Shown piece after piece: positions 34,057 through 42,767 of a stretch of DNA of 64,000 nucleotides. The number at the start of each line of letters is the position of its first letter. Position 1 is the stretch's first letter. The stretch spans positions 1 through 64,000 of the forward strand of contig JAFZLC010000015.1 in NCBI GenBank assembly GCA_017551675.1, in the 5' to 3' direction. The stretch comes from Paludibacteraceae bacterium (GTDB lineage Bacteria > Bacteroidota > Bacteroidia > Bacteroidales > Paludibacteraceae). Both the position numbers and the translations under genes were made by a program. The notes beneath the pieces are model-generated. The model did no database searches. It was not told the DNA's origin and saw only the letters and a list, made by a program, of their open reading frames with translations.

Positions 34057-34596
34057 TTACTTTACTCGTCCTGCACAAACAAAGTTTTTCTTGTAATATG
34101 AAGATTCCAAACTCTCTATTCTAAAACCTTTTGACGACATCACTGCGAATTGCTTATCCTTTAAAAAAACACCTAGATAATTAGGCGTCTGATTTAACTT
34201 TCCATCTGTACGGAAGAAAACTAAATCACCAGGATGGATATAATCCAAATTGATAATGCTTGCTTGCTCATAGATCTTTGATGTCTGACGAGGAAGAGTA
34301 ACTCCATATACTGTAAGATAGAGTGCATCGACAAAACCAGAGCAATCGGCTCCATCTTTATCGGCACCCGCGCTTTTAAATGGAACATCCTTCCATTGTG
34401 CCACTTCACGGAAGAGTTTCGTGTCATCATCATTCGTCACATTCACACCCAATGTCTGAGATAAATCAGCTAACTCCTGCTCTGTACAATATGTATCGTT
34501 ACTACCATTTTCTCCCGATTGAGAATCACCTCCACATGAACAGGTAAACAACAAAAGACCTGCGCAAAATAGGGATTTAAACAATTTATTTTTCAT
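34057..34596 (-). CDS. NlpC/P60-type lipoprotein, catalytic His not conserved
   Basis: A 179-residue lipoprotein (lipobox 'LFTCSC') with an NlpC/P60-like fold. 'DKDGADCSGFVDALYLTVYG' contains the cysteine of the family, and 'LDYIHPGDLVFFRTDG' is the usual second block. Where active peptidoglycan hydrolases have 'HVGIY', this protein reads 'PNYLGVFLKDKQF', so the catalytic histidine is replaced and activity is doubtful. It sits upstream of hemN in the same direction, preceded by the only clear promoter, so the heme operon may be transcribed with it. Confidence 0.75.
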   Translation of the reverse strand: MKNKLFKSLFCAGLLLFTCSCGGDSQSGENGSNDTYCTEQELADLSQTLGVNVTNDDDTKLFREVAQWKDVPFKSAGADKDGADCSGFVDALYLTVYGVTLPRQTSKIYEQASIINLDYIHPGDLVFFRTDGKLNQTPNYLGVFLKDKQFAVMSSKGFRIESLESSYYKKNFVCAGRVK

Positions 34597-34624
34597 AATT
34601 CTAAATTACACTGATAACGCACTA

Positions 34625-34656
34625 CAAATATAGCTAATCCCAAGTCATTATGCAAA
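34625..34656 (-). promoter_or_regulatory. Promoter of the NlpC-heme operon
   Basis: On the reverse strand TTTG, 20 bases, then TATATTTG (34632-34625): a near-ideal Bacteroidota -33/-7 pair, 29 bases before the lipoprotein start. No other clear promoter is seen before hemN. Confidence 0.7.
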
Positions 34657-34790
34657 CTTAACACTGATTATAAAACCGACTCTTTTCATTTCATAACAAG
34701 CAAACCCTATAGGGACTCCCTTTTTGCACTATTTCAGCAATCATCCAAGTTATTTTTATTAAAATTATGATATTTATTTGGCAAAATCAA

Positions 34791-34798
34791 TATATTTG
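34791..34798 (+). promoter_or_regulatory. -7 box of the M60 gene
   Basis: TATATTTG matches TAnnTTTG. It gives a ~85-base leader containing a copy of the dispersed repeat. Confidence 0.5.
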
Positions 34799-34852
34799 CG
34801 TGAGATGTTGTTTTTGCTATGTATAATCGGGAGCCGGCAAGTCCCCCAATCA

Positions 34853-34883
34853 AGGTGAGTTCTATAAATTCACTGTTTTTAAA
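34853..34883 (+). repeat. Dispersed intergenic repeat, copy 7 (upstream of M60 gene)
   Basis: AGGTGAGTTCTATAAATTCA then CTGTTTTTAAA, the best match to the consensus. A direct copy lies just after the stop codon of the same gene at 38187. Confidence 0.6.
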
Positions 34884-34893
34884 TGAATCAGAT

Positions 34894-37800
34894 ATGGAAA
34901 TAAGACACTTATACAAACTTATGATGGTTTTAATCTCCTTCATCATAAGTAATTTCACACTTTTAAAAGCTGAAAGTGTGGTGAATGTGACGGAAGCAGG
35001 TACATTATCCTCTTTGCTGAATACAAATGAAGAGAAGGTGAAAATCACAGGTCCACTCAATGGAACAGACATCAAATACCTTCGTCATCTGATCAACGAA
35101 GAGCATCTGACCTCCATCGACCTAACTGATGCCCAAATCGTTAGCGGTGGAGATTACTACCTTGATTCACTTGCAACCTCCAACAATGTCATTGGTGAAT
35201 CCATGTTCTATGAATGCAAAAACTTAAAGGAGATTAGCTTGTCCAACACCATCTATGAGATTTCCCAACAGGCCTTCTCTCGTTCTGGTCTGACTGAAAT
35301 AGAGATTCCAAACGGAGTATCCAATTTGGAATTCGATGCCTTCGCCTACTGCAACTCTTTGTCTACCGTCATCATTGGCAAACGGGTGTCAAACTGCAGT
35401 CAAGGTGTCTTCTACTCTTCTCCCGTTAAAACTGTATATGTGAAAACACATGGTTGTCCGGCTGTCGGACCCTACCTATTCTCATCCAATCCAACCATCT
35501 ATGTCTATTCTGATATGTTGGATGACTTTAAGGATTCAGACTGGGATCAATTTGGTACCCTGACAGGAAACTTAGAAGAGATATATCCCGTTGAAACAAA
35601 CAACCTTGAATGGCTAAAAGAGCTATTTGGAAAATATTTCAAAGACTACGCTTGCACCGAACTACAAGAGAACTATCAAGCTATGTCGGACGATGAACTA
35701 AGTACAGCCATGTCGAATGATGAATTGCCAGACGATGTGAAAGAGTTCATTTTGAAGATTAAAAATAACAGTTGGGCTGCTTACGAAAAAGATTTCCGTA
35801 TTCATAGCTACAACGCCTATTCCGACGCCAATTATTGGAACAAGTTACTCAAAAGTACGGGTGGTTCCTACATGGGAAATCCTACAGGTATCTACGCAGA
35901 AGGCACACAAACCATCTATGTCTTTGTCGATCAAGAGATACCTGATGACGCAACTCTGTACATTGCAGGATGCACTGGCAACAACCTCATATCGAATGCC
36001 AAAACAGGAGATAAATTGAACAAGGGCGTCAACATCATCGAAGGTCAGCCAAACGCACTGTATTATATCGTCTATACTGCCGACACACGTTCTAAAACGA
36101 AGAAAATCAGTGAGTGGCCAGACATCAAGATTCACGTTGAAGGAGGTATTGTAAATGGTTATTACGATGTGAAACGACACAGTGACGAGGCATATGTAGA
36201 GATATTGGGTAATGCCACCCACAAATTATTCACTGTCAAAGGCGGTGAAACACTTTTCAACTTCAACCGAACCACCTATCAGATGGTATGGCCAACCACC
36301 ATCGACAAGAGCATTATCTGGTTCGATAGTCTAACCGTCTGGGAGAAAGAACTGATGGGTATATGCGAATCAGTAGCTACAGGACAGCGGGCAGAAGCAC
36401 CTTTCAATCTGACAGGTGGCGAATCCATCTTCCCCATCTACTACAACAACCCTAACTTCGCCATCGAAGGAATAAAGAGCGACGACGGGTATGCCAACTC
36501 ATCCAACTACCGCACGTCATACAACTCAGATACTTGTATCATGAACAGCTTTGACGTCAGCCGTAGCGATCATGACGATTGGTGTGCAGCCCATGAGTGC
36601 GGACACAACAATCAGAGCGCCATCAACTTAGAGGGTTGCACGGAGGTCTCCAACAACCTCTTCTCCAACGTCATCTGCCTACTCGATGGTAGAACCACCA
36701 CCAACGGTTCTCCCCTCTCCACCACTATGTACGACTATGCTCATCATACCCCTTACTTCGTCAGAGACGTCACCAGCATGATGAGAATGTATTACCAACT
36801 CTATCTTTATTACCATCAGGGACGACGAAACACATCCTTCTTCCCTACACTCTTCAAAGAGCTCCGCGAAGACCCTCTCTCATTATGGGAGAACACAGAT
36901 AATAGTTCCCTGAAATTCGTCAGAAAGGTATGCGAAGTGGCTCAGGAAGACCTGACCGACTTTTTCACCGCATGGGGATTCTTTGAACCTTGCGAACTAA
37001 CCATCAATGATTATGGTACCTACTCACTGACTGTTACACAAGAAGACATCGACAAGACCTTGGAGGAAATCTCAAAATATCCAAAGAAGAACCGCGAAAT
37101 TCTCTTTGTGGAAGACCGTGTCGACTATATGCTGACCACCGACTTCCTAACCACCGCTGGTCAAAAACGAAACAATTCCGAAAAAGTGGGAACCTGTGGA
37201 GATTTAGGACAATTCACCTCTTATCTTCCTGACTCTCTGAAGCCAGCGGAGTATTCCTACTTGCAATCAGACTCTCTCTTTGCCATGTCGGGTACAGGCG
37301 GTGTAGGATTCATTGCACTTAACAACGAAGGTAAGATGGTCTATGCATCTAACTCGCTTCACTTCTGCATACCATCTTGCATCAAAGAAGAGTTTACCCT
37401 CTATGCAGTTGATGCAGACGGAACACTGCACGAAACAACCAAGCAAGAGGGAGGATCAGCCAATATCCATCTGACACAAGCAGGTACGCTTGCTGATTCT
37501 CTGTCACCTCAAGTTCTGACGGCAACCATCAGCGGACCAATGAATGGAACAGACATTGCCTACTTGAGAGAGATGTTGAGCGAAGGTAACCTACAAGTTG
37601 TAGACCTTTCAAAAGCCATTCTTGAAAATGGCACAATCGAAGAAGAAGCCTTCACCGAACTACGTCAGCTCACCAGTATCATACTTCCTGAGAATCTTAC
37701 TAGGATCAATGACAATGCATTCTCTCACACCGAGTTAAATGAAGTGACAATTCCAGATGATGTCACATATATCGGATTTGATGCCTTTGCCTATTCCGAG

Positions 37801-38187
37801 AAACTGACCAATGTTATCATCGGCTCTTCCGTAGAATACATCCGTCAAGGAGCCTTCTACAGCACCCCTGTGACCAACGCGTATGTGAAGGCAACAACTC
37901 CACCTTCCATTGCTAACTACCTCTTCTCATCCGAACCAGTCATCCACGTCTATGCAAGTTCACTCGAAGCCTATCAGAATTCTGATTGGGCAAAATTCGG
38001 TACCATTGTAGGAGATTTAGACGATTATGATTTCAGTGAGCCAACAGAGTTACAACAACCATTGAGCGACACGACGGAGATGCCAAAGGATAGCATTATC
38101 TTCGATTTATTCGGACGTAAGGTGGTGAACCAACGCAGTTCAACAATTTATATAGAAAATGGCAAAAAGGTGATTTGGATGAAATAA
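34894..38187 (+). CDS. Secreted LRR-M60 metallopeptidase-LRR protein
   Basis: A 1097-residue protein from the ATG at 34894, which gives a clean signal peptide ('LMMVLISFIISNFTLLKAES'); the longer frame from 34819 runs through the repeat and leader. Residues ~30-200 are BspA-like leucine-rich repeats ('LTEIEIPNGVSNLEFDAFAY'). The centre is an M60/enhancin-like zinc peptidase with HECGH at 567-571 and a following glutamate in 'GCTEVSNN'. A second LRR block (~865-1060) repeats the first ('LNEVTIPDDVTYIGFDAFAY'). The end, 'FDLFGRKVVNQ' to 'ENGKKVIWMK', resembles C-terminal sorting tails. M60 enzymes cut mucin-type glycoproteins, so this is likely a surface mucinase. Confidence 0.88.
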   Translation: MEIRHLYKLMMVLISFIISNFTLLKAESVVNVTEAGTLSSLLNTNEEKVKITGPLNGTDIKYLRHLINEEHLTSIDLTDAQIVSGGDYYLDSLATSNNVIGESMFYECKNLKEISLSNTIYEISQQAFSRSGLTEIEIPNGVSNLEFDAFAYCNSLSTVIIGKRVSNCSQGVFYSSPVKTVYVKTHGCPAVGPYLFSSNPTIYVYSDMLDDFKDSDWDQFGTLTGNLEEIYPVETNNLEWLKELFGKYFKDYACTELQENYQAMSDDELSTAMSNDELPDDVKEFILKIKNNSWAAYEKDFRIHSYNAYSDANYWNKLLKSTGGSYMGNPTGIYAEGTQTIYVFVDQEIPDDATLYIAGCTGNNLISNAKTGDKLNKGVNIIEGQPNALYYIVYTADTRSKTKKISEWPDIKIHVEGGIVNGYYDVKRHSDEAYVEILGNATHKLFTVKGGETLFNFNRTTYQMVWPTTIDKSIIWFDSLTVWEKELMGICESVATGQRAEAPFNLTGGESIFPIYYNNPNFAIEGIKSDDGYANSSNYRTSYNSDTCIMNSFDVSRSDHDDWCAAHECGHNNQSAINLEGCTEVSNNLFSNVICLLDGRTTTNGSPLSTTMYDYAHHTPYFVRDVTSMMRMYYQLYLYYHQGRRNTSFFPTLFKELREDPLSLWENTDNSSLKFVRKVCEVAQEDLTDFFTAWGFFEPCELTINDYGTYSLTVTQEDIDKTLEEISKYPKKNREILFVEDRVDYMLTTDFLTTAGQKRNNSEKVGTCGDLGQFTSYLPDSLKPAEYSYLQSDSLFAMSGTGGVGFIALNNEGKMVYASNSLHFCIPSCIKEEFTLYAVDADGTLHETTKQEGGSANIHLTQAGTLADSLSPQVLTATISGPMNGTDIAYLREMLSEGNLQVVDLSKAILENGTIEEEAFTELRQLTSIILPENLTRINDNAFSHTELNEVTIPDDVTYIGFDAFAYSEKLTNVIIGSSVEYIRQGAFYSTPVTNAYVKATTPPSIANYLFSSEPVIHVYASSLEAYQNSDWAKFGTIVGDLDDYDFSEPTELQQPLSDTTEMPKDSIIFDLFGRKVVNQRSSTIYIENGKKVIWMK

Positions 38188-38211
38188 GGTGGGTTCTGTA
38201 TGAACTTCATA
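38187..38211 (+). repeat. Dispersed intergenic repeat, copy 8 (downstream of M60 gene)
   Basis: AGGTGGGTTCTGTATGAAC begins within the last base of the M60 stop codon, in the same direction as the copy at 34853. Confidence 0.5.
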
Positions 38212-38212
38212 G

Positions 38213-38635
38213 TCATGATTGTTTCCACAAAAACAGTCCCTCAGAAGTCACCAGTTGCCCTATAAATTCCAACGACTGATCGTTCTTGCAATAAAGGGTC
38301 ATATAAAGATCATCGTCAACATAAATCATGACGTCCCAAGAAGGAAGAATCACATACAATGAGTCTCTTCCCAAGATCCATTTCTCCAATAATTCAGGTG
38401 CAGGATTATGAGTCCAACCCTCCGACTCATGGAATAGATCCATATCTTCATAGCAGTTGATTTTCAGCAGGAGATGGATAAATCTCCACAGGATATCATT
38501 TCCAGCTCGAGTCTCCCGATAGTATTTCTCTATACGGAAATACTGTCCTTTACTATTGGCAGGAACCTGTTTGGGTAATAGGTCGATAAGCCAAACTGGG
38601 GACAACAAATATGATTCAATATCGTTATTATTCAT
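38213..38635 (-). CDS. Hypothetical protein, 140 residues
   Basis: I do not recognise the family. The protein is soluble, without signal peptide or membrane segment, acidic and rich in Trp, Tyr and Leu ('SPVWLIDLLPKQVP', 'ILPSWDVMIYVDDDLYMTLY'). The 'DVMIYVDDDLYMTLY' strand-like segment suggests an alpha/beta protein. A good reverse -33/-7 pair (TTG, 20 bases, TACCTTTG at 38710-38703) precedes it, supporting that it is a real, separately transcribed gene. Confidence 0.6.
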   Translation of the reverse strand: MNNNDIESYLLSPVWLIDLLPKQVPANSKGQYFRIEKYYRETRAGNDILWRFIHLLLKINCYEDMDLFHESEGWTHNPAPELLEKWILGRDSLYVILPSWDVMIYVDDDLYMTLYCKNDQSLEFIGQLVTSEGLFLWKQS

Positions 38636-38702
38636 TGTTTAAAACACCATCCCAGAGGATTGATTTATTCTTGTATTAGGTTAACAATCATATTATTAGT
38701 CA

Positions 38703-38733
38703 CAAAGGTAAGACAGAAAGAAGATATGACCAA
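38703..38733 (-). promoter_or_regulatory. Promoter of the 140-residue hypothetical gene
   Basis: Reverse-strand TTG, 20 bases, TACCTTTG (38710-38703). About 68 bases upstream of the start at 38635. Confidence 0.6.
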
Positions 38734-38823
38734 TTTTTGAGGCATGTTTTCTAACTACTATCAAGCAAATCATGAAGAAGGAAACGTCCTCTATACTTGA
38801 GTATTCGAGTTGATGACTAGAAA

Positions 38824-39600
38824 TCACCTTGGGCGAATGATTGCGATGCTTAACTCATAGAGTAGATAGATAGGGAGAGTTACCAACATAAGCGTGAAAG
38901 GATCGCCTGTAGGGGTAATAACCGCAGCCAAGATGAGTAAAACGACAAAGACATGTTTCCTAAATTTGCGCAACTGTTCAGCATCCACCACTCCCATCTT
39001 AGCAAGTAGCCAAGTAAGAATAGGAATTTCAAACGTAAAACCCATTAACAATGAAAGGGTTAAAAAAAGAGACATATAGGAGGTGAGACTGATCTGATTG
39101 ACCACAAAATCCACCACCTGATACTCCACCAAAAATCTGAAAGAGATTGGGAAAATCATAAAATAACAGACAACTATCCCTGCTGAAAAAAGAAAGAGTG
39201 AGACGGCTATCAACGTTATTCCATATTTCTTCTCCTTTTCATACAAGGCGGGAGCAATAAAGCCATACAGCCAATAGAGGATGAAAGGCAGAGCAAAAAG
39301 CAATCCACCCCAAAAGGAGACCTGCAAATGCATCATGAACTGTGCGGTCAGTTCCGTATTCAGGAAAGAGACTTGCACCTCTTCCGGACATAGTCCACTC
39401 CACCCTGTCAGGTTGGACAAGTGACACAAAACACGATAAAGTACGAAATCAGAGTTTGTCGGGGCGAATAAGAATTGAAAAATCCAATCTTTAAGACAAA
39501 AGGCCACAATAGCCCCAATCACCCAGGCACAAAGTGATTTGAGCAAGACAGAGCGTAACACATCCAGATGATCCCAGAAAGAGGTGTTATTCTCAGCCAT
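38824..39600 (-). CDS. tatC: Sec-independent translocase protein TatC
   Basis: A 258-residue membrane protein with six predicted helices. Family marks are the N-terminal 'SFWDHLDVLRSVLLKSLCAW' and 'PFILYWLYGFIAPALYEKEK', then 'TFEIPILTWLLAKMGVV' and 'RKHVFVVLLILAAVITPTGD'. TatC binds twin-arginine signal peptides and forms the translocation core with TatA. It starts at the tatA stop. No tatB is present, so this is a minimal TatAC system. It follows a Tat-type substrate gene (39841) in the operon. Confidence 0.95.
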   Translation of the reverse strand: MAENNTSFWDHLDVLRSVLLKSLCAWVIGAIVAFCLKDWIFQFLFAPTNSDFVLYRVLCHLSNLTGWSGLCPEEVQVSFLNTELTAQFMMHLQVSFWGGLLFALPFILYWLYGFIAPALYEKEKKYGITLIAVSLFLFSAGIVVCYFMIFPISFRFLVEYQVVDFVVNQISLTSYMSLFLTLSLLMGFTFEIPILTWLLAKMGVVDAEQLRKFRKHVFVVLLILAAVITPTGDPFTLMLVTLPIYLLYELSIAIIRPR

Positions 39601-39794
39601 TACTCTTTTTCTTCTTTCTGAGAGTTAACCTGTTCCGACTCAGACGTATTATTCAGTTCGTCTTTGCCATTGACACCTTCCTTGAAGGAACGCACACCTT
39701 TTCCAAGTCCACGCATCAATTCAGGTATTTTCTTACCTCCAAAAAGCAGAAGGACAACCAAGACGATTAAAATTATTTCCCAAGTTCCTATCAT
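39600..39794 (-). CDS. tatA: Twin-arginine translocase subunit TatA
   Basis: A 64-residue protein. A short N-terminal membrane helix ('[19 protein letters not shown]') is followed by an amphipathic helix ('[18 protein letters not shown]') and an acidic tail. The '[16 protein letters not shown]' block is the family signature. It forms the pore part of the Tat system with TatC, encoded directly downstream. Confidence 0.95.
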   Translation of the reverse strand: MIGTWEIILIVLVVLLLFGGKKIPELMRGLGKGVRSFKEGVNGKDELNNTSESEQVNSQKEEKE

Positions 39795-39810
39795 ATTCTT
39801 TTTTTGCTTT

Positions 39811-39837
39811 AATCGGTGAATTTATCAGACTCACCAT
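39811..39837 (-). repeat. Dispersed intergenic repeat, copy 9
   Basis: Reverse strand reads TGGTGAGTCTGATAAATTCA then CCGATTAAAG, just upstream of tatA. Confidence 0.45.
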
Positions 39838-39840
39838 AAT

Positions 39841-41253
39841 TTACATTTGTTGTTTAATCTGTTCCATGAAACGGTCGATACGTTGCATCTCCTTAGGTAT
39901 ATCAATGCGTTGTGGGCAATGAGAAAGGCAATGGTTGCAACCTATACAATGGTCTGCCTGTCTTATGCGTGGCACAGTTCTGTCGTAGCCTATCAACCAA
40001 CGCTTGCGAGCCTTTCGAAATTCACTTTCAGAACTTCCTTCTGGCTTCTCGTCATCCATTTCTTCCGACAGGCAATTATTGTAATATGTAAATATTACTG
40101 GTATATTCAAGCCATACGGACAAGGCATACAATAGTTGCAAGCAGTACATGGAACCGACTTCATCGCACTAAGTTTATCTGCCAAACGCATCAACATTTC
40201 ATCCTCTTCCTTCGTAATTGGACGTAATGGTGAATAGGTGGCACAGTTTTCTTGGAGGTGCTCCATGTAGGTCATACCACTAAGCACGGTAAGTACTCCC
40301 TTAGGTGTGCCCGCATAACGAAACGCCCATTCTGCAGGAGTGGCATTAATATCCATCTGTTTCATTTCACGCAGAATACTGGCTGGCTGTTTCGCCAAAC
40401 GTCCTCCAAGCAATGGTTCCATAATAGTAGCAGGTATGCCTCGTTTCTCCAACTCAGCATAGAGGTACGAAGCATCCGTATTACGAGGGTTAATCTCATC
40501 CGCATAGTTCCAATCAAGATAGTTTAACTCAATCAAAACAAAATCCCAATGATACTTACCCTCATCATGCCAACGCAATAACATGTCAAACACATGAATA
40601 TCTCCATGGTATGAGAACCCAAGATTACGGATCTTCCCCTTCTTCTTTTGTTCCACCAACCAATCGAGAAGTCCATTGTCAATATACCTTGCATAGAAGG
40701 CACCCATACCGTCCTTATCTCCACCAGACATTCCTGCGGCATGCAACAAGAGATAATCTAAGTATTCCGTTTTCAAATATTGCAACGAACGGAAGAACAT
40801 TGCTTTGGACTCTTCCAACGACCATGTTTCCGGAGCAAAATTACTTAATTTTGTGGAAATAAAATAGCTATTTCGTGGATGTCTGCTAAGTGCGATACCT
40901 GTAGACTGTTCAGACATACCCTGACAATAGGCTGGAGATGTGTCGAAATAGTTCACTCCATGCGCCAACGCATAATCCACCATTTGGTTCACAGCCTCTT
41001 GGTCGATAGGTGAATCTGGATTCTCACGTGCAGTACCACCCGCAACAACAGGCAAACGCATCATACCAAAGCCTAATAGTGATACCTTATCTCCTGTATT
41101 AGGATTCGTACGGAGTGTCATTTCTCCCAATTCCCTATTGGGCCTTGGTTCAACATTATTTATCTCCTTTTCTGATTTTCGACATGCGGTAAGCAATGTG
41201 GAAGTTCCCACCATCGCAGCAAAAGTATTTTTTATGAATTCTCTTCTATTCAT
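39841..41253 (-). CDS. Tat-exported aldo/keto-reductase-type Fe-S lipoprotein
   Basis: A 470-residue protein. The N-terminus 'MNRREFIKNTFAAMVGTS' is a twin-arginine signal, and 'LLTAC' gives a lipobox at Cys24. The body is an aldo/keto-reductase TIM barrel ('LLGFGMMRLPVV', 'GVNYFDTSPAYCQG', 'GKIRNLGFSYHGD'). The C-terminal ~100 residues carry cysteine clusters 'VPCTACNYCMPCPYG' and 'ADHCIGCNHCLSHCPQRI' for 4Fe-4S centres. It is the evident substrate of the TatAC system encoded next to it. Its partners are probably the polyferredoxin upstream. The electron donor and the substrate reduced are unknown. Confidence 0.88.
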   Translation of the reverse strand: MNRREFIKNTFAAMVGTSTLLTACRKSEKEINNVEPRPNRELGEMTLRTNPNTGDKVSLLGFGMMRLPVVAGGTARENPDSPIDQEAVNQMVDYALAHGVNYFDTSPAYCQGMSEQSTGIALSRHPRNSYFISTKLSNFAPETWSLEESKAMFFRSLQYLKTEYLDYLLLHAAGMSGGDKDGMGAFYARYIDNGLLDWLVEQKKKGKIRNLGFSYHGDIHVFDMLLRWHDEGKYHWDFVLIELNYLDWNYADEINPRNTDASYLYAELEKRGIPATIMEPLLGGRLAKQPASILREMKQMDINATPAEWAFRYAGTPKGVLTVLSGMTYMEHLQENCATYSPLRPITKEEDEMLMRLADKLSAMKSVPCTACNYCMPCPYGLNIPVIFTYYNNCLSEEMDDEKPEGSSESEFRKARKRWLIGYDRTVPRIRQADHCIGCNHCLSHCPQRIDIPKEMQRIDRFMEQIKQQM

Positions 41254-41281
41254 GATTTATTGATTTTTCAATGGTTGGGAA

Positions 41282-42766
41282 TTAATTAATATGATGCGTT
41301 TGATTACCTTCCACATAGATTGCACTGAATGGACGGGACGGACAAAGATTTTCACATTTACCGCATCCTATGCAACGCTCTTTATCGATAGCAGGCACCT
41401 GCACATGACGACCGTCCGCCGTGGTATGATCCACCATCTGAATGGCACTAGCTGGGCAATGACGCGCACAGGCACCACATGGATCATTGTTGACAATTGG
41501 AATACAGTTCTTCTCTATCCAAACCGCATGACCAATATGAATGGCTGTCTTTTCTTCACGAGTAATCGGTCGGATAGCTCCCGTTGGACAGACATTAGAA
41601 CATCTTGTACATTCAGGACGACAATAACCTCGCTCGAATGACATCTCCGGTTGCATCAATCGTAATGGATCTGTAGATGGACGTAACACATCGTTGGGAC
41701 AAGCACTGACACACAACTGACATGCCGTACAATGTTTCTGCATATTACGAGCCGAAACAGAGCCTGGAGGTGTGATGGGTGTAAGACGCTGAGGTGCACA
41801 TTTGTCTTCTATGACAGCCAAACCACCATCCACTTTAATCTTAGTTTCTGCCATCGCCGCTGTTCCAATTGCCACTGCCGTACCCGTCAAAAATGCACGG
41901 CGTGAATTGTCCGGTTGTGATTCTGTCTGATTCGACTCTTTTTTTATAGGCGAAGCTAAGCGAAAGTGCAACGCATCGAATTTACAGACAGCTGTACAGT
42001 CTCCACAAGTAACACAACGCGAATAGTCCACCTTACCCGACTTGTAATCGATTGCAGAAGCCTTACAGTTCTTTTCACAAAGAGAGCAGTTTTTACATTT
42101 ATCTTTATCAAATTGTATGCGAAAGAAAGAAAAACGAGCAAAAAAACTGAGTATTGTACCAACAGGACAGATGGTGTTACAATAGGTTCTACCATTGCGC
42201 CATGCCAATATAGCCAATACCAACAGTGTGAGCAACGCCACAATGAAGGTGGTCACACTCCGCATCCAAATCTGCACTTCTGAAAACAAATAACTATCGT
42301 GTCCACTCTCCATAGAAGCCAACACATTGCCCAGAAGATCATATAGTGGGCGGAACAGTGAATTAACAATTCTGCCATAGGAGGAATACGGAGCAAGCAA
42401 TGCCATAATTGGAGCAAACCCAATAATCAGACACACCACAAAGATAGCCAACACCGTATAACGCAACCATTTCTTTTCAGGAGAATAGGAATAACGATTC
42501 TTCTTCTGTTTCTTTCCCATCCATCCAAAAAAATCTTGCATGACACCAAGCGGACAAATCACACTACAATAGATTCTTCCCAACAAAAGGGTGAGAAGGA
42601 CGAGTCCGATTAACACCCCTATATTCAAAGCCAAGAGAGCTGGCAAAAACTGAATATCTGCCATCCATCCAAACATTATATTGAATCCCCATCCCACTCC
42701 TAAAAAGAGAAGTGTTATCGCCACAGAAAAGAAAAGTGCGGCACCAATACGAATTTTACGAAGCAT
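41282..42766 (-). CDS. NapH-like membrane polyferredoxin with internal Tat-like signal
   Basis: A 494-residue protein. Four hydrophobic segments (~8-28, 40-62, 103-125, 170-190) with 'YCSVICPLG' and 'TYCNTICPVG' motifs form a NapH/CcoG-type membrane part. A ferredoxin domain follows at ~224-261 (C-x2-C-x2-C-x3-C twice). Then, unusually, 'NSRRAFLTGTAVAIGTAAMA' (288-306) looks like a twin-arginine signal inside the protein. After it come several more 4Fe-4S motifs ('CTACQLCVSACP', 'CTRCSNVCP', 'CGACARHCP', 'CIGCGKCENLCP'). This layout could carry electrons across the inner membrane to periplasmic clusters. Co-encoded with TatAC. Confidence 0.85.
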   Translation of the reverse strand: MLRKIRIGAALFFSVAITLLFLGVGWGFNIMFGWMADIQFLPALLALNIGVLIGLVLLTLLLGRIYCSVICPLGVMQDFFGWMGKKQKKNRYSYSPEKKWLRYTVLAIFVVCLIIGFAPIMALLAPYSSYGRIVNSLFRPLYDLLGNVLASMESGHDSYLFSEVQIWMRSVTTFIVALLTLLVLAILAWRNGRTYCNTICPVGTILSFFARFSFFRIQFDKDKCKNCSLCEKNCKASAIDYKSGKVDYSRCVTCGDCTAVCKFDALHFRLASPIKKESNQTESQPDNSRRAFLTGTAVAIGTAAMAETKIKVDGGLAVIEDKCAPQRLTPITPPGSVSARNMQKHCTACQLCVSACPNDVLRPSTDPLRLMQPEMSFERGYCRPECTRCSNVCPTGAIRPITREEKTAIHIGHAVWIEKNCIPIVNNDPCGACARHCPASAIQMVDHTTADGRHVQVPAIDKERCIGCGKCENLCPSRPFSAIYVEGNQTHHIN

Positions 42767-42767
42767 A

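Noticed and set aside
34819-34893. N-terminal extension of the M60 protein
   Set aside because: Runs through the dispersed repeat and leader; the start at 34894 gives a proper signal peptide.
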